Origin: Paenibacillus polymyxa
GTDB lineage: Bacteria; Bacillota; Bacilli; Paenibacillales; Paenibacillaceae
Reading direction: 5' to 3'
DNA length: 64,000 nucleotides
NCBI RefSeq assembly: GCF_015710975.1
Contig: NZ_CP049783.1
Location: forward strand, 2,043,501 to 2,107,500
Shown here: piece by piece, positions 44,704 to 52,945 of the stretch
Numbering within the stretch: position 1 is the first letter of the stretch
How the letters are laid out: the number at the start of each line of letters is the position of its first letter
Position numbers and translations under genes: made by a program
Notes under the pieces: model-generated
What the model was told of the DNA's origin: nothing
Seen by the model: the letters and a program-made list of their open reading frames with translations, nothing else
The model's database searches: none

Positions 44704-46008
44704 ATGTTAAAGAAGATGATGGCGTTATCCGGCAGTTTGCTTTTGACGGTCGGTTTGTTGAGCGGATGTGGAAGTAGTGGTGGCACAGATGCGGCTAAAG
44801 AAAGCGCTGGCGGCAAAGATGATTTGAAAACGGTTACAATAAACATGTTTACAGCCTCACCGGAGTATACCGATGCTTTTAACGCGTACATCGAGGAGTA
44901 TAAAAAGGTCAAGCCTAATGTAAAGATCAATCTGGAGATCATGCAGGCAGACTACAACACCATTCTCAAGTCAAAAATAGCTTCAGGCAGTACACCGGAT
45001 GTGTTCCAGACCACGGCCGGAGGCGACATCGACACCTATGCTGATTATAGCGCTGATCTGACCAATGAACCGCTGGCAGCAGCCATGACGGATGCCGTCC
45101 GGGCCAATATGAGTTCCAGTGACGGCAAAGTGCTGGGATTACCAGTCAAGGGAAACCTGTTTGCTTTGATTTACAATAAAGATTTGCTTACCAAGGCCGG
45201 AATAACCTCTCCGCCGAAGACGATTGCCGAGATGCAGGATGCTGTTACCAAGCTAGAGGCGAAGGGCATTACTCCATTTGCTAATGCATATAAAGAGTGG
45301 TGGGTATGGAAGCATATCTTCCAACACTATGTAGATGCTGCTGCGCAGGATGCCGGGGTAGAGCCAAAGCAGCTCGTTGATGATTTTATTGCAGGTAAAG
45401 CAAAAATCAAGGACTATCCAGTGCTCTACAACAACTTCTTTAGCTTCATTGATCTGACGGTGAAACATGGTACAGATAAGCCGCTGGAACGGGACAGCAA
45501 TGCGGGAGTAAGTGATTTTGCATCTGGAAAAGCTGCATTTATGACGGGTAAAGGTGCGTGGGATGAGGAAGCAATCAAGAAAATTAACCCTGATCTCAAG
45601 ATTGGCATCATGGGATATCCGGTGAGTGACAAAGCGGACCAATCGGTCATCATTACCGGTGCGGATCAGGCGCTACGTATCAACAAGGACTCCGAAGTAT
45701 CCAAGGAAACGATTGAATTCTTCAACTGGCTGTACACTTCGGAATACGGTAAGAACTGGTTCTCCCAGGTAGCGAAGGTGATTCCTCCAATTAAGGATGC
45801 ACCGCTTCCTGATCTGGAAATGCCTAAGGAAATGGATAGCATTTTGAAAACATCCAAGTCCGGTGATCTGTCTGTCAACTACTCGCTGGATACATTCCAC
45901 CAAAAATTTGGTGAGCTGATGCAGGCTTATATCAGTGGTAACATGAACAAGGATCAGGCGGTTGCAGAGATTGAGAAGGCATGGGTCCAATTAGGCTCAG
46001 CGCAATAA
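44704..46008 (+). CDS. Carbohydrate ABC transporter substrate-binding lipoprotein
   Basis: This 434-residue protein catches the sugar for the permeases encoded at 39-41 kb. It has a lipoprotein signal with lipobox LLSGC followed by a Gly/Ser-rich tether, and the CUT1 family 1 binding fold (TINMFTASPEYTDAFNAYI; TPDVFQTTAGG; GKGAWDEEAIKKI). GGGGGAG precedes the ATG. It is separated from the regulator gene by about 105 bases, so it may have its own regulated promoter and be made in excess over the permeases. The sugar cannot be told. Confidence 0.9.
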   Translation: MLKKMMALSGSLLLTVGLLSGCGSSGGTDAAKESAGGKDDLKTVTINMFTASPEYTDAFNAYIEEYKKVKPNVKINLEIMQADYNTILKSKIASGSTPDVFQTTAGGDIDTYADYSADLTNEPLAAAMTDAVRANMSSSDGKVLGLPVKGNLFALIYNKDLLTKAGITSPPKTIAEMQDAVTKLEAKGITPFANAYKEWWVWKHIFQHYVDAAAQDAGVEPKQLVDDFIAGKAKIKDYPVLYNNFFSFIDLTVKHGTDKPLERDSNAGVSDFASGKAAFMTGKGAWDEEAIKKINPDLKIGIMGYPVSDKADQSVIITGADQALRINKDSEVSKETIEFFNWLYTSEYGKNWFSQVAKVIPPIKDAPLPDLEMPKEMDSILKTSKSGDLSVNYSLDTFHQKFGELMQAYISGNMNKDQAVAEIEKAWVQLGSAQ

Positions 46009-46021
46009 AATTGGTTTCGCA

Positions 46022-46045
46022 GAGGCGCCCGTAAGGGCGTCTTTT
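46022..46045 (+). terminator. Terminator after the binding-protein gene
   Basis: GGCGCCC-GTA-AGGGCGTC forms a GC-rich hairpin with a short loop, followed by TTTTT. Confidence 0.85.
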
Positions 46046-46327
46046 TGTGTTATGGCTAAGAGTCGGAAAAATGCAGACAAAAAAATATTTAATAATATTT
46101 AAATATTTACTTGCAAAAAGTTATTAAGTTGTGGATAATAGATTGTGTGCAATATATCTACAACCTTACGATATACATAATGACTGCAAGGTGCAAATAC
46201 GAAGGGATACCCCAGTTGGGGAATCTCTTTGTTTCGTTTGGACTGTGCCGATTGTGCTTATAATAGACCGTGTAATTTGGAACACATTTTTAGTTATGTG
46301 GTAGAGATGAAAAAGGAGATGAGCGTT
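46046..46327. other. AT-rich intergenic region before the old yellow enzyme gene
   Basis: These 282 bases are AT-rich at 46080-46150 and carry a small palindrome ACCCCAGTTGGGG (about 46209-46221). No gene with a ribosome site is seen, and no riboswitch is recognised. The palindrome may be part of an operator of the downstream gene. Confidence 0.4.
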
Positions 46328-47356
46328 TTGAAGACTTCGTTGTTTACACCGTACACACTCAGAGATTTGGAGTTAAAAAATCGTGTGGTCATGGCCCCAA
46401 TGTGCCAATACTCGGTGACAGCCAAGGACGGAATTCCGAATGATTGGCATCATGTCCACTACCTAAGCCGGGCAATTGGAGGCACGGGTCTGATTATTAT
46501 AGAAATGACGGACGTGGAACCGGATGGACGGATTACGGATAACGATCTGGGGCTTTGGTCAGATGAACATATTCCGGCGTATAAGAAGCTGGTCGACGGT
46601 ATTCATGCGCACGGGGCCAAGGTTGGCATACAGATTGCTCATGCAGGCCGTAAAGCTGAGGATGCAGCAGAGCCGGTGGCTCCTTCAGCGATTGCATACC
46701 CGGATGCAAATTATAAACAGCCGCGCGCACTGACCACAGAGGAAGTCCGTGGTATGGTACAAAAATTCGGAGACGCTGCTCGCCGGGCGATTCAAGCAGG
46801 CGTGGATACAATCGAGCTTCACGGTGCACACGGTTACCTGATTCACCAATTCCACTCGCCAGTTACGAACAAACGGGATGACGAGTATGGTAAGGATTTA
46901 TCCCGTTTCGGCGTAGAAGTCGTTCAGGCTGTGCGTAAGCAAATGCCTGCGGGTATGCCGTTAATCTTCCGCATCAGCGCGGTGGAATACGTAGATGGTG
47001 GATACGATGTGGATCATGCTATTGAACTGAGCCGCGCATATCAGGCTGCAGGCGTAGATATGATCCATGTCAGCTCGGGCGGAGAAGGCCCGGCTGGAGC
47101 CAGAAAACCAGGCAACTACCCGGGCTATCAAGTGCCGTTTGCCCGCCAAATCCGCCAGGCGCTGAACATCCCAGTAATCGCCGTCGGCATACTGGATGAC
47201 CCAGCCTTAGCGCAGTCTGTAATCGGCAATAAGGATGCCGATCTGGTCGCTGTAGGACGCGGATTGCTGCGCGACCCTTATTGGGCGATTCATGCAGCGG
47301 TGGCGCTGCGCGGCGAAAAGCCCTCCGTACCTGAACAATATCAACGTGGCTACTGA
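46328..47356 (+). CDS. namA: Old yellow enzyme-family NADPH dehydrogenase (NamA-like)
   Basis: This 342-residue flavoenzyme reduces the C=C bond of alpha,beta-unsaturated carbonyl compounds with NADPH, bound to FMN. Its (beta/alpha)8 barrel shows LKNRVVMAPMCQYS (FMN binding with the redox-tuning Cys), IQIAHAGRKA, the catalytic pair in ELHGAHGYLIHQFHSP near residue 165-180, and VGRGLLRDPYW near the end. It matches B. subtilis YqjM/NamA in length and order. The TTG at 46328 sits nine bases after AAAAAGGAG. The in-frame ATG at 46319 abuts that site and is less likely. The role is probably detoxification of electrophiles. Confidence 0.9.
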   Translation: MKTSLFTPYTLRDLELKNRVVMAPMCQYSVTAKDGIPNDWHHVHYLSRAIGGTGLIIIEMTDVEPDGRITDNDLGLWSDEHIPAYKKLVDGIHAHGAKVGIQIAHAGRKAEDAAEPVAPSAIAYPDANYKQPRALTTEEVRGMVQKFGDAARRAIQAGVDTIELHGAHGYLIHQFHSPVTNKRDDEYGKDLSRFGVEVVQAVRKQMPAGMPLIFRISAVEYVDGGYDVDHAIELSRAYQAAGVDMIHVSSGGEGPAGARKPGNYPGYQVPFARQIRQALNIPVIAVGILDDPALAQSVIGNKDADLVAVGRGLLRDPYWAIHAAVALRGEKPSVPEQYQRGY

Positions 47357-47387
47357 GGCCTAAGTATTCCCACGTTGTTTATATATA

Positions 47388-47440
47388 AACAGGCACCTGC
47401 AACGAAGTGTACGCTTCGTCGGGTGCCTGTTTTGTTTTTA
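47388..47440. terminator. Terminator between namA and the ranthipeptide locus
   Basis: AAACAGGCACC pairs with GGTGCCTGTTT, and an inner ACGAAG/CTTCGT extends the hairpin. T-runs follow on the right. It lies between convergent units and could serve both. Confidence 0.85.
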
Positions 47441-47450
47441 TGGGTTGTCT

Positions 47451-49181
47451 TTATTTGTAGGAGGGCTCCGGCACTTCATTTTGTAGAAAATCTATTTGTT
47501 TCATATAAGAGTTAGAATAAGTGCTGTTATAAGACATTAGATCCGCATGGCTGCCCTGTTCTACAATTTGACCATTTTGAACAACTAATATATGATCCGC
47601 ATGAATGACTGTTTGGAATTTATGAGCAATAATAATGATAGTTCGTTTACCCTTAAGCTCATTTAAAAGGCGCAAGATTAGAGATTCAGTTTCAGCGTCA
47701 AGGGCAGAGGTTAGCTCATCCAAAATGAGCACAGGTGCATTGTGAAGCAATGCCCTTGCTATAGCCAGACGTTGTTTCTGGCCTACCGATAAGTCATATT
47801 TTCCAGAAATAATATTAGTGTTATATTTTTCGGGAAGGGATGAGATATAGTCATGTAGCCCCACCTTCTTTGAAATATTAACAACTTCATCTAAAGTAGC
47901 ATTTTTATTGCCAAAGGCAATATTATTGAATATGGTTCCTGTTGTTAATAATTCTTCTTGTGTGACTACTGCTATATTTTTATAGAAGTAATTTTTATTC
48001 AAATCGTGTAATCTGTTATCCCCATAGTGGATCTCGCCCTTAGTCGGAATGACTTCTCCGGTTAGGAGCTTCACAATAGTCGTTTTACCAGATCCACTTT
48101 CGCCTACGATACCTAACATTTGATTTTTTTTGATTTCAAACGAGATGTCATCAAGAATAGGAGTAAGACTGTTATAGGAAAAAGATACATTTTTTACATA
48201 TATTCCATTTCCCATAAATTTCTCAATTTTTGTGCCGTTCCAAACATCATTTAAATTGAAAAAGTTAAGAATCCTTTCAGCTGAAGCTACCGCTGATTGC
48301 ACACCTACGTTTAATTGTGACAAACGTGATACCGGTTGTAGCAACTTGACTATATATGTACTGAAAGCAACCAGTGTACCTAAAGTAATCTCTCCATAAA
48401 TTAGTAAAAAACCTCCAATAACTAGTAAAAGTAAAGGGAAAAATCCGCTTAAAAAGTTACTGATTATACCTAGTAGCAGTTCTCGCGCAAAAAGTTTTTT
48501 CAAAATACGAACCAAAAGGATTTGTTCTCTGCAAAATAGGGCATTACTATATTTTTGACGGTTAAATCTGATTGCAGTCCATTTTTGTTTCAAACCTAAC
48601 TGAAGGGTTTCTGTCATATCTTCATATTGTTTTTTGTAGGCAACATTTAATTGGTAGACTTTCTTTTTGGAATTGTAGTATAAGAAAAAGTAAATAGGGA
48701 TAAAGATCAGGGAGACCGTTGCCAGCTTCCAATTCATAAAATAGAGAACAACAACGGTTGCGACAATCGTCAGACAGTCCGTAAACATAGCTATAAATGC
48801 TTGATTTAGCAATCCAGTAAGAGCTTCGACATCATTATAGAGTAAGGAAATAATTTTTCCGGGGGGCTGATGACTTCGTAAATTAAGATTTTGTTGATAA
48901 ATATCATTCCTCAATCGGAACTGTAATAAATTTTTGATTTTAAAAATGATTGAATCTCTCAGTGCTCCTGTCAATCCTCCACCAATTAGTAGTAATAAAA
49001 AAAGGCCACCTAAATAGCAGATCTCTTTAGCTGAGAGTGTTTCTGTGTTATAGGAATCTATCAGCCGCTGCATTAAAATAGGTTGGTAGATCATGAACAA
49101 TATATTTATGATAATGATACAAAGTACAGTAATTTGTAGTGCCAGTAAAGGCTTAATGTATTTTCTGATTAGTTGGAACAT
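47451..49181 (-). CDS. papT: Ranthipeptide ABC exporter (membrane and ATPase fused)
   Basis: This 576-residue half-transporter has six N-terminal helices (1-310) and a C-terminal ATPase with Walker A GESGSGKTT near 368, signature LSVGQKQR near 478 and Walker B VLILDELTSALD. It lies directly downstream of the radical SAM gene and is the probable exporter of the modified peptide. Unlike many bacteriocin exporters it has no N-terminal C39 peptidase: residue 1 leads straight into the first helix. Leader removal must therefore be done elsewhere. The DNA is AT-rich. The symbol papT is a label by locus position, not a name I can confirm. Confidence 0.85.
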   Translation of the reverse strand: MFQLIRKYIKPLLALQITVLCIIIINILFMIYQPILMQRLIDSYNTETLSAKEICYLGGLFLLLLIGGGLTGALRDSIIFKIKNLLQFRLRNDIYQQNLNLRSHQPPGKIISLLYNDVEALTGLLNQAFIAMFTDCLTIVATVVVLYFMNWKLATVSLIFIPIYFFLYYNSKKKVYQLNVAYKKQYEDMTETLQLGLKQKWTAIRFNRQKYSNALFCREQILLVRILKKLFARELLLGIISNFLSGFFPLLLLVIGGFLLIYGEITLGTLVAFSTYIVKLLQPVSRLSQLNVGVQSAVASAERILNFFNLNDVWNGTKIEKFMGNGIYVKNVSFSYNSLTPILDDISFEIKKNQMLGIVGESGSGKTTIVKLLTGEVIPTKGEIHYGDNRLHDLNKNYFYKNIAVVTQEELLTTGTIFNNIAFGNKNATLDEVVNISKKVGLHDYISSLPEKYNTNIISGKYDLSVGQKQRLAIARALLHNAPVLILDELTSALDAETESLILRLLNELKGKRTIIIIAHKFQTVIHADHILVVQNGQIVEQGSHADLMSYNSTYSNSYMKQIDFLQNEVPEPSYK

Positions 49182-49241
49182 AAAATAGGCCCTCCATATT
49201 TAGGGATAAAGCCAGATAAGAAAGAATCAGAGTAGCTAGAT

Positions 49242-49286
49242 CGGCATTGTTAATAAATGATATGAAGTCTTAGAGGCACAATGCCG
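49242..49286 (-). other. Inverted repeat between maturase and exporter genes
   Basis: CGGCATTG and CAATGCCG are perfect 8-base arms with a 29-base loop in the papB-papT gap. No T-run follows on the minus strand, so this is unlikely to be a full terminator. It may be a processing or RNA-stability element. Confidence 0.4.
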
Positions 49287-49297
49287 AGTAGTTATTA

Positions 49298-50701
49298 CTA
49301 ACCAAAAAGGATGCTTCTTTGTTCCTGGGTAAGTTGGAGGTATAAATTTATAGTAGCGTTAATGAAATTCTTAGTTACTTTGCAAAGTTTACCGACAGGT
49401 TGATTGACATTTCCGTTCTCCGCGAAGTTCTCTTGATGGCATCCACCACCACAAAGATTTTTGGCCCAACACTTTGAACAGGTGGTTCTATTTCTTACTG
49501 TTGAATTCTCAATGAAATTATACTGTTTGCTCAATGGATCTTCATCAAATAGATTGCCAATAGAGCATTCATCCTCGCCTACAAAACGATGGCAAGGGAA
49601 CAAATTTCCCCTAACATCAACAGCGGCCGCATTCGTACCCGCTCCACAAAAGTGGATTCTAGGACCGCCAGAATGAATTTTACTAAGCATGCCAAGGACA
49701 TTGGACATTTTTTTGGCTGTAACATAGTCTTCACGTTCCAGTAACTCTCGGAATTGCTCTACGAGTTTAACCATTTCTTTGGATAAAGTATCGTAATGAT
49801 CGTCCGATAGGGAATAAAGTGCTGGAGATAAATATATTTTTCTGAACCCCAGTTTCACTAAATGATCAAAAGATTTAGAAAGGTCAAGCTCTGCAGGAGT
49901 TACTGTACCGCGCGCGCCTATTTTACGATCATTTCTCATTTCTTCTGTACGCTTCAAGAGTAAATCGTAGGATCCTTGTCCACCTTTAAAAAAACGATTG
50001 AAATTATGCGTTTTTTCATCACCATCTATGCTGGTCTGCACCGCAAAATGATGTTTGTAAAAAAAGTTTTTGATTTTAGGAGTGATAAGTGTACCATTTG
50101 TCGTTATTGAAAAAGAAAATTTCTTATTATGAATTTCGGATTGCTCATGAACATACTGTACCGTCTCTTGTATGAGAGGGAAATTTAACAAGGGTTCACC
50201 GCCGAAAAAGGTGATATTCAATTGCTCTATTTCACCCGATTGTTGGATCAGAAAGTCTACGGCAGATCTAGCAATCTCTGAAGTCATTTTCCCTTTTTGA
50301 TTATATTCTCCTTCCTCCCCATAACAGTAAGTACATCTAAGGTTACATTCTTGCACCATAAATAAGGTCAGAGAGGATAATTTGAAGACTCTTTGCGAGT
50401 TATCAAGTATCCCCATTTTTTCAACATCTGATATGTTAGCATCTGTGGCAATAATGTATGCTTCCTTCATATTTTGGATGGCTTCTCTTACCTGTGATAA
50501 TTCATAACGCTCGGCTAAATCCTTAACAACGTGCTCCTCGTTTTTGCCTTTACTATGTAGAATATCGATAATTAATGAGTCAATCTCAAATATGGCATTC
50601 GTTACAACGTTATAAAAGAAGGTTTTTGAGTCAACTTCAAACAATTTATAAGGGTGGAAATGAATGAGTTCATCTTCTCTATCCTGAATCAGATTAGCCA
50701 T
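49298..50701 (-). CDS. papB: Radical SAM/SPASM ranthipeptide maturase (PapB-type)
   Basis: This 467-residue enzyme uses a radical to link Cys sulphur to the beta carbon of Asp in the precursor. An N-terminal peptide-recognition-like region covers about 1-100. The radical SAM cluster is ligated by Cys 119, 123 and 126 (CX3CX2C). A C-terminal SPASM region (about 350-455) has seven or more Cys, including CSKCWAKNLCGGGC, for auxiliary Fe-S clusters. It follows the precursor gene on the same strand, beyond a hairpin. It matches PapB of the freyrasin pathway of P. polymyxa by context and precursor identity. That assignment rests on recalled literature. Confidence 0.9.
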   Translation of the reverse strand: MANLIQDREDELIHFHPYKLFEVDSKTFFYNVVTNAIFEIDSLIIDILHSKGKNEEHVVKDLAERYELSQVREAIQNMKEAYIIATDANISDVEKMGILDNSQRVFKLSSLTLFMVQECNLRCTYCYGEEGEYNQKGKMTSEIARSAVDFLIQQSGEIEQLNITFFGGEPLLNFPLIQETVQYVHEQSEIHNKKFSFSITTNGTLITPKIKNFFYKHHFAVQTSIDGDEKTHNFNRFFKGGQGSYDLLLKRTEEMRNDRKIGARGTVTPAELDLSKSFDHLVKLGFRKIYLSPALYSLSDDHYDTLSKEMVKLVEQFRELLEREDYVTAKKMSNVLGMLSKIHSGGPRIHFCGAGTNAAAVDVRGNLFPCHRFVGEDECSIGNLFDEDPLSKQYNFIENSTVRNRTTCSKCWAKNLCGGGCHQENFAENGNVNQPVGKLCKVTKNFINATINLYLQLTQEQRSILFG

Positions 50702-50744
50702 TGCAAAGACCTCACTTTTACTATTGGGATAAGGTAAGAAAGGA

Positions 50745-50774
50745 AAACGGGATTAATTTTAATTAATCCCGTTT
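50745..50774 (-). terminator. Attenuator-type hairpin between papA and papB
   Basis: AAACGGGATTAATT and AATTAATCCCGTTT form a perfect 14-bp stem around a two-base loop. On the minus strand a pyrimidine-rich TTTTCCTTTCTT follows. Its place between precursor and maturase genes suggests partial termination, so that precursor mRNA exceeds enzyme mRNA. Confidence 0.75.
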
Positions 50775-50836
50775 GAAAAAGTATCAAATCAAATAGATTC
50801 TAAATACAAAGATAGATAAAAGACCTTGAGAAACTT

Positions 50837-50986
50837 CTAGGTATCCGATTTGATACAAAAATCACTTGCATCACATGCTTTGCAGTTATCTCTAGTATCA
50901 CAGAAATAGCAAGCATCATTGGCTGAGCAACCATAAGCGCGAATTGGTTCTTTAACTCCTGCAATAACATTGATTTGCTTCAACAT
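50837..50986 (-). CDS. papA: Ranthipeptide precursor (freyrasin type), 49 aa
   Basis: This 49-residue peptide has a Lys/Ile/Val-rich leader of about 19 residues and a Cys/Asp-rich core from Gly-19 on. Cys lie at 20, 26, 29, 35, 38 and 44, and each has an Asp four residues later (24, 30, 33, 39, 42, 48), giving six Cys-X3-Asp pairs, some interlaced. That is the pattern of freyrasin, whose six S-to-C-beta thioethers are made by PapB in P. polymyxa. GGGAGGTGA lies about five bases before the ATG, so translation should be strong. The gene is too short for usual gene callers. Biological role of the product is not known to me. Confidence 0.93.
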   Translation of the reverse strand: MLKQINVIAGVKEPIRAYGCSANDACYFCDTRDNCKACDASDFCIKSDT

Positions 50987-51285
50987 GTTCTTCACCTCCC
51001 TCTAGATAAGCTAAACGGTGTAGAAGGTATGTAAGTTATATAGAAATAGTACAACATAAAAAGGAGAATATGTGTTACAGTTTTTTGTCCAATATTTGTT
51101 TATTATATTATATTTTTCAATTATATAGTGTTTTTTGTCACATTATTATCTGGTTTAAAAATGTAAAATATCGATTGGTATTTTAGTAAATTAACAACCC
51201 ACATACTGATTATGTAATACTTTATTGCTGTTTTACTCCAATAAATGTATAATATATGGTGATTATTGTATTGGGAGGTATAAAA
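50987..51285. other. Divergent AT-rich control region of papA and the ABC-2 operon
   Basis: These 299 bases are strongly AT-rich with long T and A runs. A good promoter for the rightward operon is listed separately. For papA on the minus strand several weak -35/-10 pairs are possible and none is convincing. No regulator gene is nearby. Confidence 0.5.
51225..51253 (+). promoter_or_regulatory. Sigma-A promoter of the ABC-2 transporter operon
   Basis: TTGCTG (51225-51230) and consensus TATAAT (51248-51253) are 17 bases apart. The leader to the first gene is then only about 25 bases. Confidence 0.65.
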
Positions 51286-52212
51286 ATGGATTATATTATT
51301 AAAACAAAAAAGCTTCGGAAACAGTTTGGGATGTCGATAGCTGTAGACGATATTTCCTTACATGTAGAACGGGGCAGCATCTACGGTTTTCTAGGTGAAA
51401 ATGGAGCTGGCAAAACAACGACCATCCGCATGCTGATGAGGCTGATTGAGCCTACAAATGGGGAGGTTTTTTTATTTGGCGAGCGGCTAGAGAAAAGCTA
51501 TCCTTCTATCTTCTCAAAAATAGGTACGATTATCGAAACGCCTGGTTTATACGAAAATCTGAGTGCACGAGATAATCTGAGAATATGCTGTACGTACATG
51601 GGGGTACAGGATGATGGGAGAATTGAACGAACCCTAACTACGGTGGGGTTAGAGCATACTGGAAAAAAGAAGTTCAAAGATTTTTCCCTGGGAATGAAAC
51701 AGCGATTAGGGATTGCCAGGGCCCTTGTCCATGATCCTGAGTTGCTTATATTAGATGAGCCAACGAACGGGTTAGACCCGTCAGGAATTAAGGAAATTCG
51801 TCAGCTATTAAAGAAGTTGTGCGAGGAACAAGGGAAAACAATTCTTATTTCTAGCCATATTCTAAGCGAAATTCAACAATTAGCTACACACATCGGGATT
51901 ATACATAATGGAAAACTGTTAGCGGAGGATCGTTTGAGTCGGTTAGAGGAAGGTTTTGAGCAATATACAGATGTAAAGGTAGACGATGCAAAAGCAGTAC
52001 AAGCGTTTCTGTATGAGAACATGAAGCAACTTAAATCTGATTTGATATCCCCACAACAACTAAGAATTTTTAGTCCAATTGAAAATACAGCTATGTTAAA
52101 TAGACAGTTAATAGATCGTCAGTTTTCAGTTTATGAGATACACACCACAAAGCAGACGCTAGAGGAGTACTTTTTGACTCTCATTTCAGGAGAGGGTGGG
52201 CGGCATGATTAG
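51286..52212 (+). CDS. ABC-2-type transporter ATP-binding protein (BcrA-like)
   Basis: This 308-residue ATPase belongs to the group that includes bacitracin and lantibiotic self-protection transporters. Walker A GENGAGKTT lies near residue 40, signature FSLGMKQR near 135 and Walker B LLILDEPTNGLDPSG near 155. A C-terminal extension of about 90 residues follows, as in BcrA/NisF. The ATG at 51286 follows GGGAGG by eight bases. It is divergent from papA and overlaps the next permease gene by eight bases. A role in freyrasin immunity is a reasonable but untested idea. Confidence 0.85.
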   Translation: MDYIIKTKKLRKQFGMSIAVDDISLHVERGSIYGFLGENGAGKTTTIRMLMRLIEPTNGEVFLFGERLEKSYPSIFSKIGTIIETPGLYENLSARDNLRICCTYMGVQDDGRIERTLTTVGLEHTGKKKFKDFSLGMKQRLGIARALVHDPELLILDEPTNGLDPSGIKEIRQLLKKLCEEQGKTILISSHILSEIQQLATHIGIIHNGKLLAEDRLSRLEEGFEQYTDVKVDDAKAVQAFLYENMKQLKSDLISPQQLRIFSPIENTAMLNRQLIDRQFSVYEIHTTKQTLEEYFLTLISGEGGRHD

Positions 52213-52915
52213 AGCAGAACTCATTAAGCTTAAAGGATCTAAAGCCTTCTTGTTGAGCTATATTATATTGCTGGCTGTTGTGCTGTTGGAATTCGCTCTA
52301 AGCGCTATTTTTTATAGATATTCAATTGATAGGCTCGGTTGGGTCTACTATTTTACAAATATTGATTTCTTAGTTAATATTGCAGCTGGATTTATTAGCT
52401 ATTACATATTAACCGGTCATATTTTTGCGAGAGAGTACCAGGAAAACACGCACATCTTTATGTTTACCACGCCTGTCACCAGGGTTAGATTTTATTTTAG
52501 TAAATTGATCATTATTTATGGGTTTATTATTGTGTCGCTATTTATCGTTCTGTTTCTGTCTGCAGTATTAGGCATGTTCATTACAAATCGGCCTTTAACG
52601 ATGGCTATCTGGGTATATCAAATCCAGGTATTTGCCAAAATGTGCGTGATGCATGCGATGCTCATCCCGGTCGCCTCTTTTTTTGCTATACGCTGGAAAA
52701 GCATTATGGTGGTTGTACTCGTAGTTTGTACTGTTATATTTTTGAATTTTATGTACAAAAGTGAATGGTATCCGTGGATTATACCCTATCTTTTGTCTCC
52801 CAATGAAGGAAGTGCGATCATATACGTCAATACTCTCATAGCGTGGTTGAGTTTATCCATAACTTTTCTTCTTGGATTGTTTTTATCCTTATGGGCATAT
52901 CAAAGAAGAAATTAG
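52205..52915 (+). CDS. ABC-2 permease 1 (immunity-type)
   Basis: This 236-residue protein has six hydrophobic helices and the plan of BcrB/NisE-type permeases: MIRAELIKLKGSKAFLLSY at the start and YREYQENTH-like AREYQENTHIFMFTTPV in the first cytoplasmic loop. It overlaps the ATPase gene by eight bases, so the two are translationally coupled. It is clearly paralogous to the next gene, sharing KLKG, YSIDR-GW, YYILT, AREYQE-TH and the RPLT segments. The pair would form a heterodimeric channel. Confidence 0.82.
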   Translation: MIRAELIKLKGSKAFLLSYIILLAVVLLEFALSAIFYRYSIDRLGWVYYFTNIDFLVNIAAGFISYYILTGHIFAREYQENTHIFMFTTPVTRVRFYFSKLIIIYGFIIVSLFIVLFLSAVLGMFITNRPLTMAIWVYQIQVFAKMCVMHAMLIPVASFFAIRWKSIMVVVLVVCTVIFLNFMYKSEWYPWIIPYLLSPNEGSAIIYVNTLIAWLSLSITFLLGLFLSLWAYQRRN

Positions 52916-52945
52916 AGGGAGAGTATTTTTCAAAGGAGGTTTACT

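Noticed and set aside
47451-50986. Lanthipeptide or sactipeptide cluster interpretation
   Set aside because: No LanB/C/M-type gene is present, and the Cys-X3-Asp spacing with a SPASM radical SAM enzyme fits the ranthipeptide class better than sactipeptides.
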